Origin: Cylindrospermum sp. FACHB-282
GTDB lineage: Bacteria > Cyanobacteriota > Cyanobacteriia > Cyanobacteriales > Nostocaceae
Direction of reading: 5' to 3'
DNA length: 64,000 nt
Assembly: GCF_014697195.1 (NCBI RefSeq)
Contig: NZ_JACJRJ010000032.1
Coordinates: 1 to 64,000 of the forward strand
Positions within the stretch are counted from its first letter, which is position 1, and the number at the start of each line of letters is the position of its first letter. The notes under the pieces were generated by a model. It did no database searches and was not told where the DNA came from. It saw nothing but the letters and a program-made list of their open reading frames with translations. Positions 35,801 to 43,887 of the stretch are shown piece after piece. Both the position numbers and the translations under genes were made by a program.

Positions 35801-36147
35801 TATCTATCCGCAATAACGAACAAATGGATAAAGATATTGAGATAGCCTTAGAAACAACGCAAAGATATATTCTAGGTGATGTAGATAATCTATGCTGGGG
35901 AAATTTTGGTCGCTTAGAAACTTTATTAGTGGCTGCCAAAAGACTAGACCGTTTAGAGCTTTTAGAATTTGTCCAAGGGGTAGCTAGACACATAACTAAC
36001 CAAGCTAAAGTCAGAGGAACATTTATTTTTTCATCAAATTTCAAAGCTTACGACCCAGGCTTTTTTCATGGTAGTACTGGCATTGGTTACCAACTATTAA
36101 GAATTGCATATCCTGACTTGTTGCCTTCAATTTTGCTATGGGAGTAA
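32869..36147 (+). CDS. lanM: Class II lanthipeptide synthetase 1, cyclase site degenerate
   Basis: This 1092-residue LanM has an N-terminal dehydratase domain (DUF4135, about 100-640) and a C-terminal LanC-like domain (about 720-1092). LanM enzymes phosphorylate and eliminate Ser/Thr, then add Cys thiols. The dehydratase looks intact: LSDTHNQG, IYKPR, Asp374-x-His376-x2-Asn379 in GNDFHYEN, Asp391 in LIDLETL. The cyclase does not. The His of the usual G-x-x-HG-x-AG motif is Gln906 (GFSQGTAGI). The Cys-His of the usual WCHG motif is Ser964-Gln965 (FSQGAPGI). The usual Cys-Cys/His before GN is Cys1009-Trp1010 (LCWGNFG). At most one zinc ligand remains. It follows the Nif11-type peptides, four of whose five cores lack Cys. 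It is probably a dehydratase only. Confidence 0.9.
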   Translation: MGNNKTNLESIISKASSLAEHLAGRSHQFLITKDELKIDERLQDWCQVVAKGDGVKFKKYLEWRDLDINKIRVLLNDHYTIEDESYPKWALTLEKIIDKAQQIYDKQAVFDFYLEDNNIPFIPFYLPLVEVGMELLLDLVGEKISLLEKTAKLELKHSLLKILDELCVSTLISEFDKFRSSDNDSKNNLLYYYVIGLNKHRHRYNEFIQNLFRDGLYSLFSEYSVLGKLIGTVINYWVEAKSEFIHHLSQDWSDIERCFSPDGKINKVVKFAGNLSDTHNQGKTVICLTFDTGMKLIYKPRSLSLDTAFYKFQDWCNQYSGLLDLKTLKLLSHSNYGWVEYVESLPCETEESVRFFYIRVGMLLCIAYILNGNDFHYENLIAHGDQPVLIDLETLMTQDAMITNLSQKKSTLNIANMYLMESVLQTFILPRRGLSDADEQNYDAGGLGGKEEQTYEYIPNYLNINTDGMCLTYTASEQPRYNVPKLAGNSCIAKEYLAEVVVGFEQMYRFLLSKRNVLLGSDSPIVDMVGQKVRYLFRATKVYAWTLKDSWRPHLLRSGLDRSIALEILSRAFLTSDEKPLYWPMLEAELQGMDEDLDIPYFCIDSSSRDLSLSTGTVIQNQFEKSSFDNLIARINKISEEDLAQQIDIIQKSFYGRFNKEPQQNCEETKIDTTQVLSEDKSAIATQLLEQAIIIGQELQQRAIYTDNDNIIWSGLRYTPKHQDFNVGLLGYNLYDGMIGLALFFAGLFRVTKDVQWQKLVVKSLQPYHQLILEDLNSVEKINRFITQESAHGLRGIAANIYALIKISQLLENPGLLEIARKIATWITIDAINADEKFNILEGSAGTLLSLLELYEIETDEQSTASPLLKKAIACGEHLLQHQTSIDNLPKAWQNWQDKQLTGFSQGTAGIAYALLRLFAVTQDERFLAGASEAISYEQRHFSDEFHNWPDLRAENPCFRVSFSQGAPGIALGRLGGLSIRNNEQMDKDIEIALETTQRYILGDVDNLCWGNFGRLETLLVAAKRLDRLELLEFVQGVARHITNQAKVRGTFIFSSNFKAYDPGFFHGSTGIGYQLLRIAYPDLLPSILLWE

Positions 36148-36249
36148 TAACCTGCGATTCACGCTGATGCTTGTGCTCTGTTCTATGATCCTGACTCTTT
36201 CACCTATGGTGAACTTAATCCCCTGTTAAACCAATCAAAAATAAAGTTT

Positions 36250-37275
36250 ATGAATCAGGTAAGTTCTGTAGTTAAATCTGATAGTAGTTTATCTAGTGAA
36301 AGTAATTTTCATTCACCAAAATATCCTCTTCCTTTTTATCGCCAACTAGGGCGTACTGATTTAACTGTTAGTTGTTTGGGAATTGGTGGTGGTGGTGGTA
36401 TTTCGAGCGAAGATACACTCTATGCTTTTGACCAAGGAATTAACACTTTTTTCTATTCCAGTGATTTGCATCATTTTATTTATCAAAATATGGCGGGTGG
36501 TTTGCGCCAACTCTGTGGACGGGGTTCTGCGGTACGGGAGAAAGTAGTTTTAGCAACAGTTACATATATTAAAAGTCCAGAAGCCTTAGTTGGTACTCTT
36601 TATGATCAATTTGAAGAATTGGGAATTGATTACATTGACATATTAATGTGGGGCTGGGTTGGCAATGATGATCGTGCAGTCTTTAAAAATTGCTTAGATT
36701 CTTCTCCTCATCTACGAGGGCCAGATACGATTTATCAGAGATATATAGAAGAAATGTTTGGTGCATCTGAACGCCTAAAGAAGATGGGGGCTGTTCGCTA
36801 TATTGGTGCTTCATTTCATAATCTTGATTATGCTCAAGAACACTTAAATAATCCTCTTTTAGATGTAGTAATGGTCAGGCATAATGCAGCCCACCGAACA
36901 GCACAGAAAAAGATATTTGCCAATTTAGAACCGCAAGATCCACAACGCCCCGGAGTTTTTACATTTAAGTCAATGGCCTCTCATTCAGCTCCTCTTTGCA
37001 TAGCGCATCCGAGTCTACCAGAGTGGTGTTGGCGACCTGACATACCTGATTTTTATCGCTATACTCTATCACAAAATTGTGTAGATGTAGCGATAGCTGG
37101 AGTTACAAACCGAGCAGAAATTGATGCGGCGATCGCCGCAATGCAGAAAGGAAAACTCTCCCCTGCTGAGATTAATTATCTCAATCTCTACGCTGACATA
37201 ATTCGGTATGATGTTAACTTTCAGAAATTACCCCCTAAGCTATTACTTCAGCTACTTCGCCAACCACAAACTTAG
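36250..37275 (+). CDS. Aldo/keto-reductase-like protein of the lanthipeptide locus
   Basis: This 341-residue protein resembles the aldo/keto reductase barrel: FYRQLGRTDLTVSCLGIGGGG at the start (about residue 28-48), EELGIDYIDILMWGW, RLKKMGAVRYIGASFHNLDY, and a late VDVAIAGVTNRAEIDAA that fits the NADPH phosphate loop. The catalytic tetrad is atypical. The His usually found after YIDxxxxH is replaced in YIDILMWGW, and the usual Asp-x4-Tyr region reads FDQGINTFFYSSD. It may bind cofactor but use different chemistry, or be non-catalytic. Its place between LanM1 and the second precursor array suggests a role on dehydrated peptides, such as reducing dehydroamino acids as LanJ enzymes do. That is inference. 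Confidence 0.78.
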   Translation: MNQVSSVVKSDSSLSSESNFHSPKYPLPFYRQLGRTDLTVSCLGIGGGGGISSEDTLYAFDQGINTFFYSSDLHHFIYQNMAGGLRQLCGRGSAVREKVVLATVTYIKSPEALVGTLYDQFEELGIDYIDILMWGWVGNDDRAVFKNCLDSSPHLRGPDTIYQRYIEEMFGASERLKKMGAVRYIGASFHNLDYAQEHLNNPLLDVVMVRHNAAHRTAQKKIFANLEPQDPQRPGVFTFKSMASHSAPLCIAHPSLPEWCWRPDIPDFYRYTLSQNCVDVAIAGVTNRAEIDAAIAAMQKGKLSPAEINYLNLYADIIRYDVNFQKLPPKLLLQLLRQPQT

Positions 37276-37316
37276 TATAGATTACTGAAAATATCTTGCA
37301 CAATTAAAACTTAAGT

Positions 37317-37355
37317 ATAGCAATGCCTACCATATCATGGTATGGGCATTGCTAT
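37317..37355. terminator. Strong hairpin after the reductase gene
   Basis: ATAGCAATGCC pairs perfectly with GGCATTGCTAT, continued by TACCAT/ATGGTA after a two-base bulge, about 40 bp after the reductase stop codon. No T-run follows, so it could be an mRNA-stabilising hairpin, a terminator of another kind, or a dispersed palindrome. It separates the first and second LanM sets. Confidence 0.55.
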
Positions 37356-37491
37356 GTGCATTGAAAAAATGTCCTATCAATAATATAAATAATATAAAAA
37401 GACCTACAAATATAGCATTGTAATAAAGTTTTTGATTTTATATATTGACAATATAAACAGATTACAAATAGCCAAATCAAGTCTGAAAACT

Positions 37492-37854
37492 ATGTCATTC
37501 CATGAAGTATTCCAACCTCAAAAGTTAGAGGAGAAAATCATTGCTAAAGCCATGGAAGACCCAACTTACAAGCAATGTTTAATAAGTAATCCCAAAGCAG
37601 TAATAGAAAAAGAGTTGGGGGAAAAACTTGCAGATGATTTGATCATTGAAGTAATACAACAAAGTCCGAAGCATCTTTATCTGCTGTTGCCAGCAGAAAT
37701 TGATGAGTTAGTGGCAGCAGGAATAATTTCCGAGTCAGAATTAAACTCTGTAGCAGGAGGTGTTATCCCACTAGTCAGTGCAATTTCCTGGGGAATTGCC
37801 ACTACTATTGGTCGATATACTTACGACTTATATAACGCTAACAAGAAAAAATAG
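37492..37854 (+). CDS. NHLP precursor peptide A1 (Cys-free core)
   Basis: This 120-residue peptide has a leader related to the nitrile hydratase alpha chain (NHLP): LEEKIIAKAMEDPTYKQ, PKAVIEKELGEKLADDL, IIEVIQQSPKHLYLLLP. It ends at the cleavage site LNSVAGG. The 30-residue core begins VIPLVSAISWGIATT and ends NANKKK; it has Ser and Thr but no Cys. The only Cys is in the leader. I chose the ATG giving MSFHEVF, where homology to the sister peptides begins, over an earlier ATA/TTG-rich extension. It is the most diverged of the A group. Confidence 0.82.
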   Translation: MSFHEVFQPQKLEEKIIAKAMEDPTYKQCLISNPKAVIEKELGEKLADDLIIEVIQQSPKHLYLLLPAEIDELVAAGIISESELNSVAGGVIPLVSAISWGIATTIGRYTYDLYNANKKK

Positions 37855-37876
37855 TGGTTTTTTCACCTCTTTTATC

Positions 37877-38032
37877 GTGATTGAGGATAGTACGCTTTCT
37901 GAAACAGAATTAGAAGCTGTAGCTGGATGTTCGTTATTCACAGTATTAGGATATGGCGTGGCATATACCGTGACTGATACGGCATCTCGATATGTTTACG
38001 AGAAGGTAAAAAAACACTTTCCAGGTCTATGA
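37877..38032 (+). pseudogene. Truncated NHLP precursor A2, GG site changed to GC
   Basis: Only the last part of an NHLP precursor remains: STLSETELEAVAGC followed by a core starting SLFTVLGYGVAYTV and ending HFPGL. About 80 leader residues are missing, and the second Gly of the cleavage site is Cys (GGA/GGT to TGT). The core closely resembles that of precursor A4 (SLLTVLGYGVAHSV). A GTG at 37877 could start a 51-residue peptide, but it lacks the recognition part of the leader. It is most likely a decayed copy left by unequal recombination within the array. Confidence 0.72.
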
Positions 38033-38067
38033 AAAGAACAAGCATACAAATTACTTGAGAAACAATC

Positions 38068-38439
38068 ATGACTACAAATTCTGAAGAATTAACCCCTCAA
38101 ACACTAGAGGAAAGAATCATTGCTAAAGCAATAGAAGATCCGGCTTACAAGCAACGGTTGTTGAGTGATGCTAAAGCAGTTCTGCAAGAAGAGTTGGATG
38201 CAAGCTTACCTGATGATTTGACAGTTCAAGTTTTACAACAGAGTCCAAAGCATCTTTATTTGTTATTACCAATGGATATTGATGAATTGGTGCGTAATAG
38301 TACGCTTTTTGAAGCAGAACTAGAAGCTGTAGCTGGAGGCTCATTGGTTCAAATAGGAACTTATCTAGCTACAGTACTGAGTACAGATTACGCGTACAAA
38401 AAGGCAACACCTTATATTTCAGTTGTTTATAGATCATGA
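38068..38439 (+). CDS. NHLP precursor peptide A3 (Cys-free core)
   Basis: This 123-residue peptide has the nitrile-hydratase-like leader (TLEERIIAKAIEDPAYKQRL, DLTVQVLQQSPKHLYLLLP) and the site LEAVAGG. The 32-residue core begins SLVQIGTYLATVLSTDYAY and ends VVYRS; it has several Ser/Thr and Tyr and no Cys. The start codon follows ACTTGAGAAACAATC, a spacer repeated unchanged before A5 and A6. The stop codon overlaps the next start as ATGA, so A3 and A4 are translationally coupled. Confidence 0.85.
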   Translation: MTTNSEELTPQTLEERIIAKAIEDPAYKQRLLSDAKAVLQEELDASLPDDLTVQVLQQSPKHLYLLLPMDIDELVRNSTLFEAELEAVAGGSLVQIGTYLATVLSTDYAYKKATPYISVVYRS

Positions 38440-38807
38440 CTAGTTTTGAAGAATTAAACTCTCAAACACTAGAAGAAAAAATCATTGCTAAAGCTATAGA
38501 AGACCCGGCTTACAAGCAACGGTTGTTGAGTGATGCTAAAGCAGTTCTGCAAGAAGAGTTGGGTGCAAGCTTACCTGATGATTTGACAGTTCAAGTTTTA
38601 CAACAGAGTCCAAAGCATCTTTATTTGTTATTGCCAACCGATATTGATGAATTGGTACGTAACGGTACGCTTTCTGAAACAGAACTAGAAGCTGTAGCTG
38701 GAGGTTCGTTATTGACAGTATTGGGATATGGCGTGGCACATAGCGTGATTAATACGGCATTTCGATATGCTTACGAGAACGGAAAAAAATACCTTCCAGG
38801 TCTATGA
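38436..38807 (+). CDS. NHLP precursor peptide A4 (Cys-free core)
   Basis: This 123-residue peptide has a leader almost identical to A3 (TLEEKIIAKAIEDPAYKQRL) and the site LEAVAGG. The 33-residue core begins SLLTVLGYGVAHSVINTAF and ends KKYLPGL. It is amphipathic, with four to five Ser/Thr and no Cys. It shares its C-terminal KKYLPGL with A5, and HFPGL of the truncated A2 is similar. The 4-bp overlap with A3 replaces the usual spacer. Confidence 0.85.
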   Translation: MTSFEELNSQTLEEKIIAKAIEDPAYKQRLLSDAKAVLQEELGASLPDDLTVQVLQQSPKHLYLLLPTDIDELVRNGTLSETELEAVAGGSLLTVLGYGVAHSVINTAFRYAYENGKKYLPGL

Positions 38808-38842
38808 AAAGAACAAGCATACAAATTACTTGAGAAACAATC

Positions 38843-39220
38843 ATGACTACAAATTCTGAAGAATTAACCCCTCAAACACTAGAGGAAAGAATCATTGCTA
38901 AAGCTATAGAAGACCCGGCTTACAAGCAACGGTTGTTGAGCGATGCTAAAGCAGTTCTGCAAGAAGAGTTGGGTGCAAGCTTATCTGATGATTTGACAGT
39001 TCAAGTTTTACAACAGAGTCCAAAGCATCTTTATTTGTTATTGCCAATGGATATTGATGAATTGGTACGTAACGGTACGCTTTCTGAAACAGAACTAGAA
39101 GCTGTAGCTGGAGGTTCAGTATTTTTATCTGCACTGGGAGCTGGCTTAGTATATTCTGTGGCTGATACGGTAGCTAGATATATTTACGAGAAGGGAAAAA
39201 AATACCTTCCAGGTCTATGA
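38843..39220 (+). CDS. NHLP precursor peptide A5 (Cys-free core)
   Basis: This 125-residue peptide has the same NHLP leader, site LEAVAGG, and a 34-residue core beginning SVFLSALGAGLVYSVADTV and ending KKYLPGL, without Cys. The LGAGLVYS part with small residues every four positions suggests a membrane-active helix. The spacer and first ~20 codons are identical at DNA level to those of A3 and A6, a mark of recent duplication or conversion, whereas the core codons differ. Confidence 0.85.
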   Translation: MTTNSEELTPQTLEERIIAKAIEDPAYKQRLLSDAKAVLQEELGASLSDDLTVQVLQQSPKHLYLLLPMDIDELVRNGTLSETELEAVAGGSVFLSALGAGLVYSVADTVARYIYEKGKKYLPGL

Positions 39221-39255
39221 AAGTAACAAGCATACAAATTACTTGAGAAACAATC

Positions 39256-39576
39256 ATGACTACAAATTCTGAAGAATTAACCCCTCAAACACTAGAGGAA
39301 AGAATCATTGCTAAAGCAATAGAAGATCCGGCTTACAAGCAACGGTTGTTGAGTGATGCTAAAGCAGTTCTGCAAGAAGAGTTGGATGCAAGCTTACCTG
39401 ATGATTTGACAGTTCAAGTTTTACAACAGAGTCCAAAGCATCTTTATTTGTTATTACCAATAGATATTGATAAATTGGTGCGTAATGGTTCGCTTTCTGA
39501 AGCAGAATTAGATGCAGTAGCTGGAGGTTTGAGATATATAGCTACACTCTATAAAGCATATAAACACTTGACCTAA
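39256..39576 (+). CDS. NHLP precursor peptide A6 (short Cys-free core)
   Basis: This 106-residue peptide has the same NHLP leader and the site LDAVAGG. The core is only 15 residues, LRYIATLYKAYKHLT: two Thr, three Tyr, no Ser and no Cys. It is the last precursor before LanM2. A 11-bp hairpin (39598-39632) lies between it and the enzyme gene, which could reduce read-through and keep precursor levels above enzyme levels. Confidence 0.85.
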   Translation: MTTNSEELTPQTLEERIIAKAIEDPAYKQRLLSDAKAVLQEELDASLPDDLTVQVLQQSPKHLYLLLPIDIDKLVRNGSLSEAELDAVAGGLRYIATLYKAYKHLT

Positions 39577-39597
39577 ATAACACAAATACTCACGAGT

Positions 39598-39632
39598 ATA
39601 GAGTTTCCCAATGAGTGATTAGGAAACTCTAT
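39598..39632 (+). terminator. Hairpin between the A precursors and LanM2
   Basis: ATAGAGTTTCC and GGAAACTCTAT form a perfect 11-bp stem with a 13-nt loop, 22 bp after the A6 stop codon. No T-run follows. It may be a partial terminator or a processing site. Confidence 0.6.
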
Positions 39633-39729
39633 CTATATGAGTCAATATTAATTGGGTTTAAGTCTCCTACTATATCGCCGTTATCTGACAACTGAAAAGC
39701 TATTTATATATTTTAATAGTTATAAATAT

Positions 39730-42700
39730 ATGAGCATATTACCCGAATATTTAATTGATCTTGTTGAAAGATCCAGTATGATAGCTGAACGTCTTAGCCC
39801 TCAGTTTACAGTAAATGATAATGCACCACAATTTGAAAATTTAGTAAGTTCTAGACTGGAAACATGGTGTGAATATGTTGCTAAAGGGGATATTAAAAAG
39901 TTTGAAAGGCGTCTTTTATTGGATGGCTTAAATTGGGAAACTGTAAAACTGGCTATTGCACCTGTTTGTTTAGTTGACAAAATCAATTTACCCGCTTGGA
40001 CAAAGACATTACATGAGTCGATTCAAGCTGCTACAGTCGCTTCTGGACAAGAGGCTATCTATGGCTGTATTGACCCAGAAGTACCAATTCCGTTTGAGGA
40101 ACTATTTTTACCTTTTATTTATCTTGCTAGACAAAGATTAGTTACTCGTACAGGCAGTAATTATTATCTGCTTTCAGATGATGCTCACAATATGCTAGAG
40201 CGTAGTTTACTCAGTGCATTATCGAATCTGGGTGCATCTGTTGCGGAGTTAAAATTTTCCAGCTTTCGAGCTGTAAGAGAATCTCCTTTAGCTTATATAT
40301 TTAAACAATCGCAAAATATTGTCAATCGGGATTTATATAAAACATTTATTAATCAGATGCTGCATCAGGGAGGACTTGTAGATTTATATCGAGAATACCC
40401 TGTATTAGCAAGGCTAATTGCTGCTAAAACTGACTTTTGGGTTGATGCAATTGAAGAATTTATTACTCACTTAGCAGCAGATTATGCTGAAATTCAACAA
40501 GTATTTCAGCCAGAAACGGAATCAGGTCAAGTTATATCGGTTAAATGTGATCTTTCAGATGCTCATAACAATCACCATACTGTAATTATCATCACTTTTG
40601 CTTCTGGTTTAAAAGTGGTGTATAAACCAAAAAGTTTGGAAATAGATCAAGCATTCTTCAATTTATTGTCTTGGATTAACGAAGAGGGAATTGATTTACC
40701 CTTTAAATCTCTCAAGGTGCTAAATCGCTGCGATCATGGATGGGTTGAGTTTGTACCTACTTTACCTTGCAAGGATGAGCCAGCTATTGAGCGTTATTAT
40801 CAGCGAATTGGAATGTTGCTAGGTTTGCTATATGTTCTCAAGGGTAATGACTGTCATTATCAAAATTTGATAGCTTGTGGTGAACATCCAATTCTGATAG
40901 ATTTAGAGACGCTTATACATCCTATAATGAAAGAAGAAGGAGAATCTGAGAAAAAACTCAATGCCCTCAATTTAGCATCTGATTTTCTGCACAAGAATTC
41001 TGTATTGGCTACCCATCTTTTACCACAGTGGAATCCATTATTAGATGGGAAATTAGTGTATGATTTGAGCCCTCTGGGAATAAATGAACAACAAAATTCT
41101 GAATATGAGCAACCGATTTTTTTGAATATTAATACCGATAAAATGTGCATTAAGCATGAATCGGTTCAAATTGCAAAAGGTGATAACCATCTGCCAAGGA
41201 TAGACGGCTGCGTTATCTCACCAAGTGAGTATATAGAAGATGTTGTAGCAGGATTTGAAAAAATCTACTGTTTTCTCATTAATCATCGAGAATGCCTGGT
41301 AGGAAATAATAGTCCGTTATCACGATTTAGTCATCAGCGAATTCGATATCTTTTTCGGGCAACGCAGATTTATGCTTCTGTGCTAGCGAATGCACTTAGA
41401 CCTGAATGCTTGAAAGACGGCATTGATTATAGTATTAGGATTGATGTTCTCAGCCTACCTTTTTTGGCAGGGGAGAAAAAATCATTATTTTGGCCTTTAT
41501 TACGTGAAGAACTGCGCTCAATGGCACAGATGGATATTCCTTATTTGAGCGCGTTTACAGATCAAGGAGAGTTATTTGGTGGCTTATCAAGCATACCCTT
41601 TGCGGATTGTTTAATACCTAGTTATCCAGAAGTTCTGACTAAATTGCAAACACTTAGTCAAGAGGACTTGACTCTTCAGATAGAGGTAATTCGAGCTACA
41701 TTTAGTGCTAGTGTGGCGAATAATTTAGAAGGTGCTTTGTCTAACTGTGTGGCAGTAACAAAGCCAAGTCCCCAAAATACTGCACCATTAACTCAGGAAT
41801 TATGTATACAAGAGGCGATCGCGATCGCTAATCAAATTCAACAACGCGCAATTCGTGCTGAGGATGGTAGTGCTGCTTGGATTGGCTTGGGATATATGCC
41901 AAAAGTTGAGCGATTTAGCACTCAAGCACTAGGATATAGTTTGTATGATGGTAATTGTGGTATATCTCTATTTTTGGCAGCACTGTGGACAGTGACAAAA
42001 GATGAGCAATATCGTCAACTAGCTCTAGATTCCTTAATCCCATTACGCCAATTTGTGCATAGTTCTCCGCCCGCAACCCAAGAAAAACTGATTCAGTATA
42101 TTAATATTGGGGCGGGGATAGGATTAGGTTCGATGCTCTATGGTCTGGTGCAGATTAGCAAACTCCTAAATGAACCGACTTTGTTAGAAGATGCTCAACA
42201 ACTCACCAGTCTACTCACACCCAAAACCATTGCTAAGGATCAAGAGTTAGTTTTAATTTCCGGATCTGCTGGTGCAATTTTAGGATTACTGAGCTTATAT
42301 CAAGCTACTGGCGATGCAATGTGTTTAGAGCTAGCTGTCAAGAGTGGTCATCATATCTTCAGCCAGGGACTTGATAGCAGCGTGGGAGTGAAAACTTGGG
42401 AAACTACAGGGAAAAGACTCTTAGCGGGGTTTGCTCATGGAGCGGCTGGCATTGCCTATGCTTTGTTGAGGCTATACGATATCACCTTAGAGACTAATTT
42501 TCTCATGGGTGCAAAAGCAGCGATCGCCTATGAACGCAGTCTGTTTGTACCTGAGGTTGGTAATTGGATGGATTTAAGAACTCCTGATAACTCTTTTATG
42601 AGTGGTTGGAGTCATGGAGCGGCTGGTATTGCTTTAGCTCGCTTGGGTAGTCTCTCCATCTTTAATGATGAGCCAATTGCTCAAGAGATAGAGATTGCTT

Positions 42701-43005
42701 TAAATACAACCCAAAAAACTAGTTTTGATAGAGTTGATCGTCTTGATTGTGGTAACTTTGGCATCATTGATATTCTCTTAGAAGCATCTCGTCAGTTATC
42801 GCAGCCAAATTTGTTGCATGATGCTCAACAACGAGCTTCCTGGGTAGTGAATAGAGCGCGAAATCAAGGCTCTTTTTACCTGTTTTCTAGACAGCAGCAG
42901 GATATTTACAATCCTAGTTTTTTCAACGGTGTCGCTGGTATTGGTTACGGATTATTGAGACTTAACTATCCAGAATTATTACCCTCAGTTTTATTATTTG
43001 CATAA
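39730..43005 (+). CDS. lanM: Class II lanthipeptide synthetase 2, cyclase site degenerate
   Basis: This LanM of 1091 residues is counted from the ATG at 39730 (MSILPEYLIDLVERS); a TTG 78 bp upstream gives an unlikely Leu/Tyr-rich extension. The dehydratase domain keeps LSDAHNN, VYKPK, Asp374-His376-Asn379 in GNDCHYQN and Asp391 in LIDLETL. In the LanC-like domain the catalytic His is kept (His903 in GFAHGAAGI). The first zinc Cys is Ser961 in GWSHGAAGI, and the pair before GN is Asp1006-Cys1007 (LDCGNFG) instead of Cys-Cys or Cys-His. Two of three zinc ligands are therefore missing. It follows precursors A1-A6, none of whose intact cores contains Cys. Dehydration without ring closure is the likely activity. 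Confidence 0.9.
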   Translation: MSILPEYLIDLVERSSMIAERLSPQFTVNDNAPQFENLVSSRLETWCEYVAKGDIKKFERRLLLDGLNWETVKLAIAPVCLVDKINLPAWTKTLHESIQAATVASGQEAIYGCIDPEVPIPFEELFLPFIYLARQRLVTRTGSNYYLLSDDAHNMLERSLLSALSNLGASVAELKFSSFRAVRESPLAYIFKQSQNIVNRDLYKTFINQMLHQGGLVDLYREYPVLARLIAAKTDFWVDAIEEFITHLAADYAEIQQVFQPETESGQVISVKCDLSDAHNNHHTVIIITFASGLKVVYKPKSLEIDQAFFNLLSWINEEGIDLPFKSLKVLNRCDHGWVEFVPTLPCKDEPAIERYYQRIGMLLGLLYVLKGNDCHYQNLIACGEHPILIDLETLIHPIMKEEGESEKKLNALNLASDFLHKNSVLATHLLPQWNPLLDGKLVYDLSPLGINEQQNSEYEQPIFLNINTDKMCIKHESVQIAKGDNHLPRIDGCVISPSEYIEDVVAGFEKIYCFLINHRECLVGNNSPLSRFSHQRIRYLFRATQIYASVLANALRPECLKDGIDYSIRIDVLSLPFLAGEKKSLFWPLLREELRSMAQMDIPYLSAFTDQGELFGGLSSIPFADCLIPSYPEVLTKLQTLSQEDLTLQIEVIRATFSASVANNLEGALSNCVAVTKPSPQNTAPLTQELCIQEAIAIANQIQQRAIRAEDGSAAWIGLGYMPKVERFSTQALGYSLYDGNCGISLFLAALWTVTKDEQYRQLALDSLIPLRQFVHSSPPATQEKLIQYINIGAGIGLGSMLYGLVQISKLLNEPTLLEDAQQLTSLLTPKTIAKDQELVLISGSAGAILGLLSLYQATGDAMCLELAVKSGHHIFSQGLDSSVGVKTWETTGKRLLAGFAHGAAGIAYALLRLYDITLETNFLMGAKAAIAYERSLFVPEVGNWMDLRTPDNSFMSGWSHGAAGIALARLGSLSIFNDEPIAQEIEIALNTTQKTSFDRVDRLDCGNFGIIDILLEASRQLSQPNLLHDAQQRASWVVNRARNQGSFYLFSRQQQDIYNPSFFNGVAGIGYGLLRLNYPELLPSVLLFA

Positions 43006-43072
43006 ACTAACTATAACTTTTTTAATTTAAATCCTGATTTTCCACGTTATTTACGAAAATCCACCCTTAACA

Positions 43073-43112
43073 TAACCCCCTTCCTTACTAGACTAGGTAG
43101 GGAAGGAGGTTA
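43073..43112 (+). terminator. Terminator after LanM2
   Basis: TAACCCCCTTCCTTAC pairs, with one or two mismatches, with GTAGGGAAGGAGGTTA around TAGACTAG, then TTTG follows. It lies 68 bp after the LanM2 stop codon and closes the second set. Confidence 0.7.
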
Positions 43113-43332
43113 TTTGTAACCAATTAGCAATTATGTTTTATAATAAGTATTTAAACATCTTTTAGAGTTTAATTTAAATAATTTATTGGTAATAACCATT
43201 ATTTTATTAAATCTATAAAAACTAGAATGATAACTATAAAAAAAGCATAGTAATTATCAATCAATTCTAATATTATTTAACTGTAAGGAAACAAATAATT
43301 CCTGAGTCAAATTTCTAAAAAAAATGGAAACA

Positions 43333-43698
43333 ATGAGCGAACAGACACCAGAAATTAATCAAGAAAATCTCGAAGCTAAAATCATTGCTAGAGCTTGGAA
43401 AAGTGAGGAATATAAACAAGAGCTACTCAACGATCCCAAGGCAGTGATAGAACGGGAATTTAATATCCAAATCCCAGAAGAAGTAACTGTACAAATTTTA
43501 GAAGAAACCCCCACCAATTTGTACTTTGTTATGCCAATGCGCCCAGTGATTCCAGAAGCAGATTTAGACAATATATCTGAGGAGGAACTGCAAGCGATCG
43601 CCGGTGGTATTGCCGGTAAAATAGAGTTCTCGAAAGGAGCGATAGCCGGTATAGTAGCAGTAAGTTATGACCAGTGGAGAAAGTACAATAATCTATAA
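43333..43698 (+). CDS. NHLP precursor peptide B1 (Cys-free core)
   Basis: This peptide of about 121 residues belongs to a second NHLP leader type: MSEQTPEINQENLEAKIIAR, WKSEEYKQELL, PKAVIEREFNIQIPEEVTVQ, EETPTNLYFVMP. The site is LQAIAGG. The 29-residue core begins IAGKIEFSKGAIAGIVAVS and ends RKYNNL, with two Ser and no Thr or Cys. An ATG three codons upstream (MET) is possible; I chose MSEQ because the three sister genes start there. A long A/T-rich region precedes it and probably holds the promoter. Confidence 0.84.
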   Translation: MSEQTPEINQENLEAKIIARAWKSEEYKQELLNDPKAVIEREFNIQIPEEVTVQILEETPTNLYFVMPMRPVIPEADLDNISEEELQAIAGGIAGKIEFSKGAIAGIVAVSYDQWRKYNNL

Positions 43699-43887
43699 GC
43701 TATTGCGCTTTTAAATTACATAGTCACTCATGCGGTTCGTTGACTACTAGCAGTTAACACTAAAAGATATGTAAGTTAAATGTGTGACAGCTTAATCATT
43801 TCTAAGTCATTCTTTGAGGGCTTAGAAGATGTTTCAAAAAGTCAATCTGCAACCAAGAAAAATTCAATCAAACCAAGGAAAAAGAAA

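Noticed and set aside
39652-39729. TTG-initiated extension of LanM2
   Set aside because: The Leu/Tyr-rich extension overlaps a spacer after a hairpin; the ATG at 39730 gives the usual LanM start.
43780-43887. N-terminal extension of precursor B2 from the ATG at 43780
   Set aside because: The 36 extra residues have no counterpart in B1, B3 and B4, which begin at MSEQ with a shared ribosome site.
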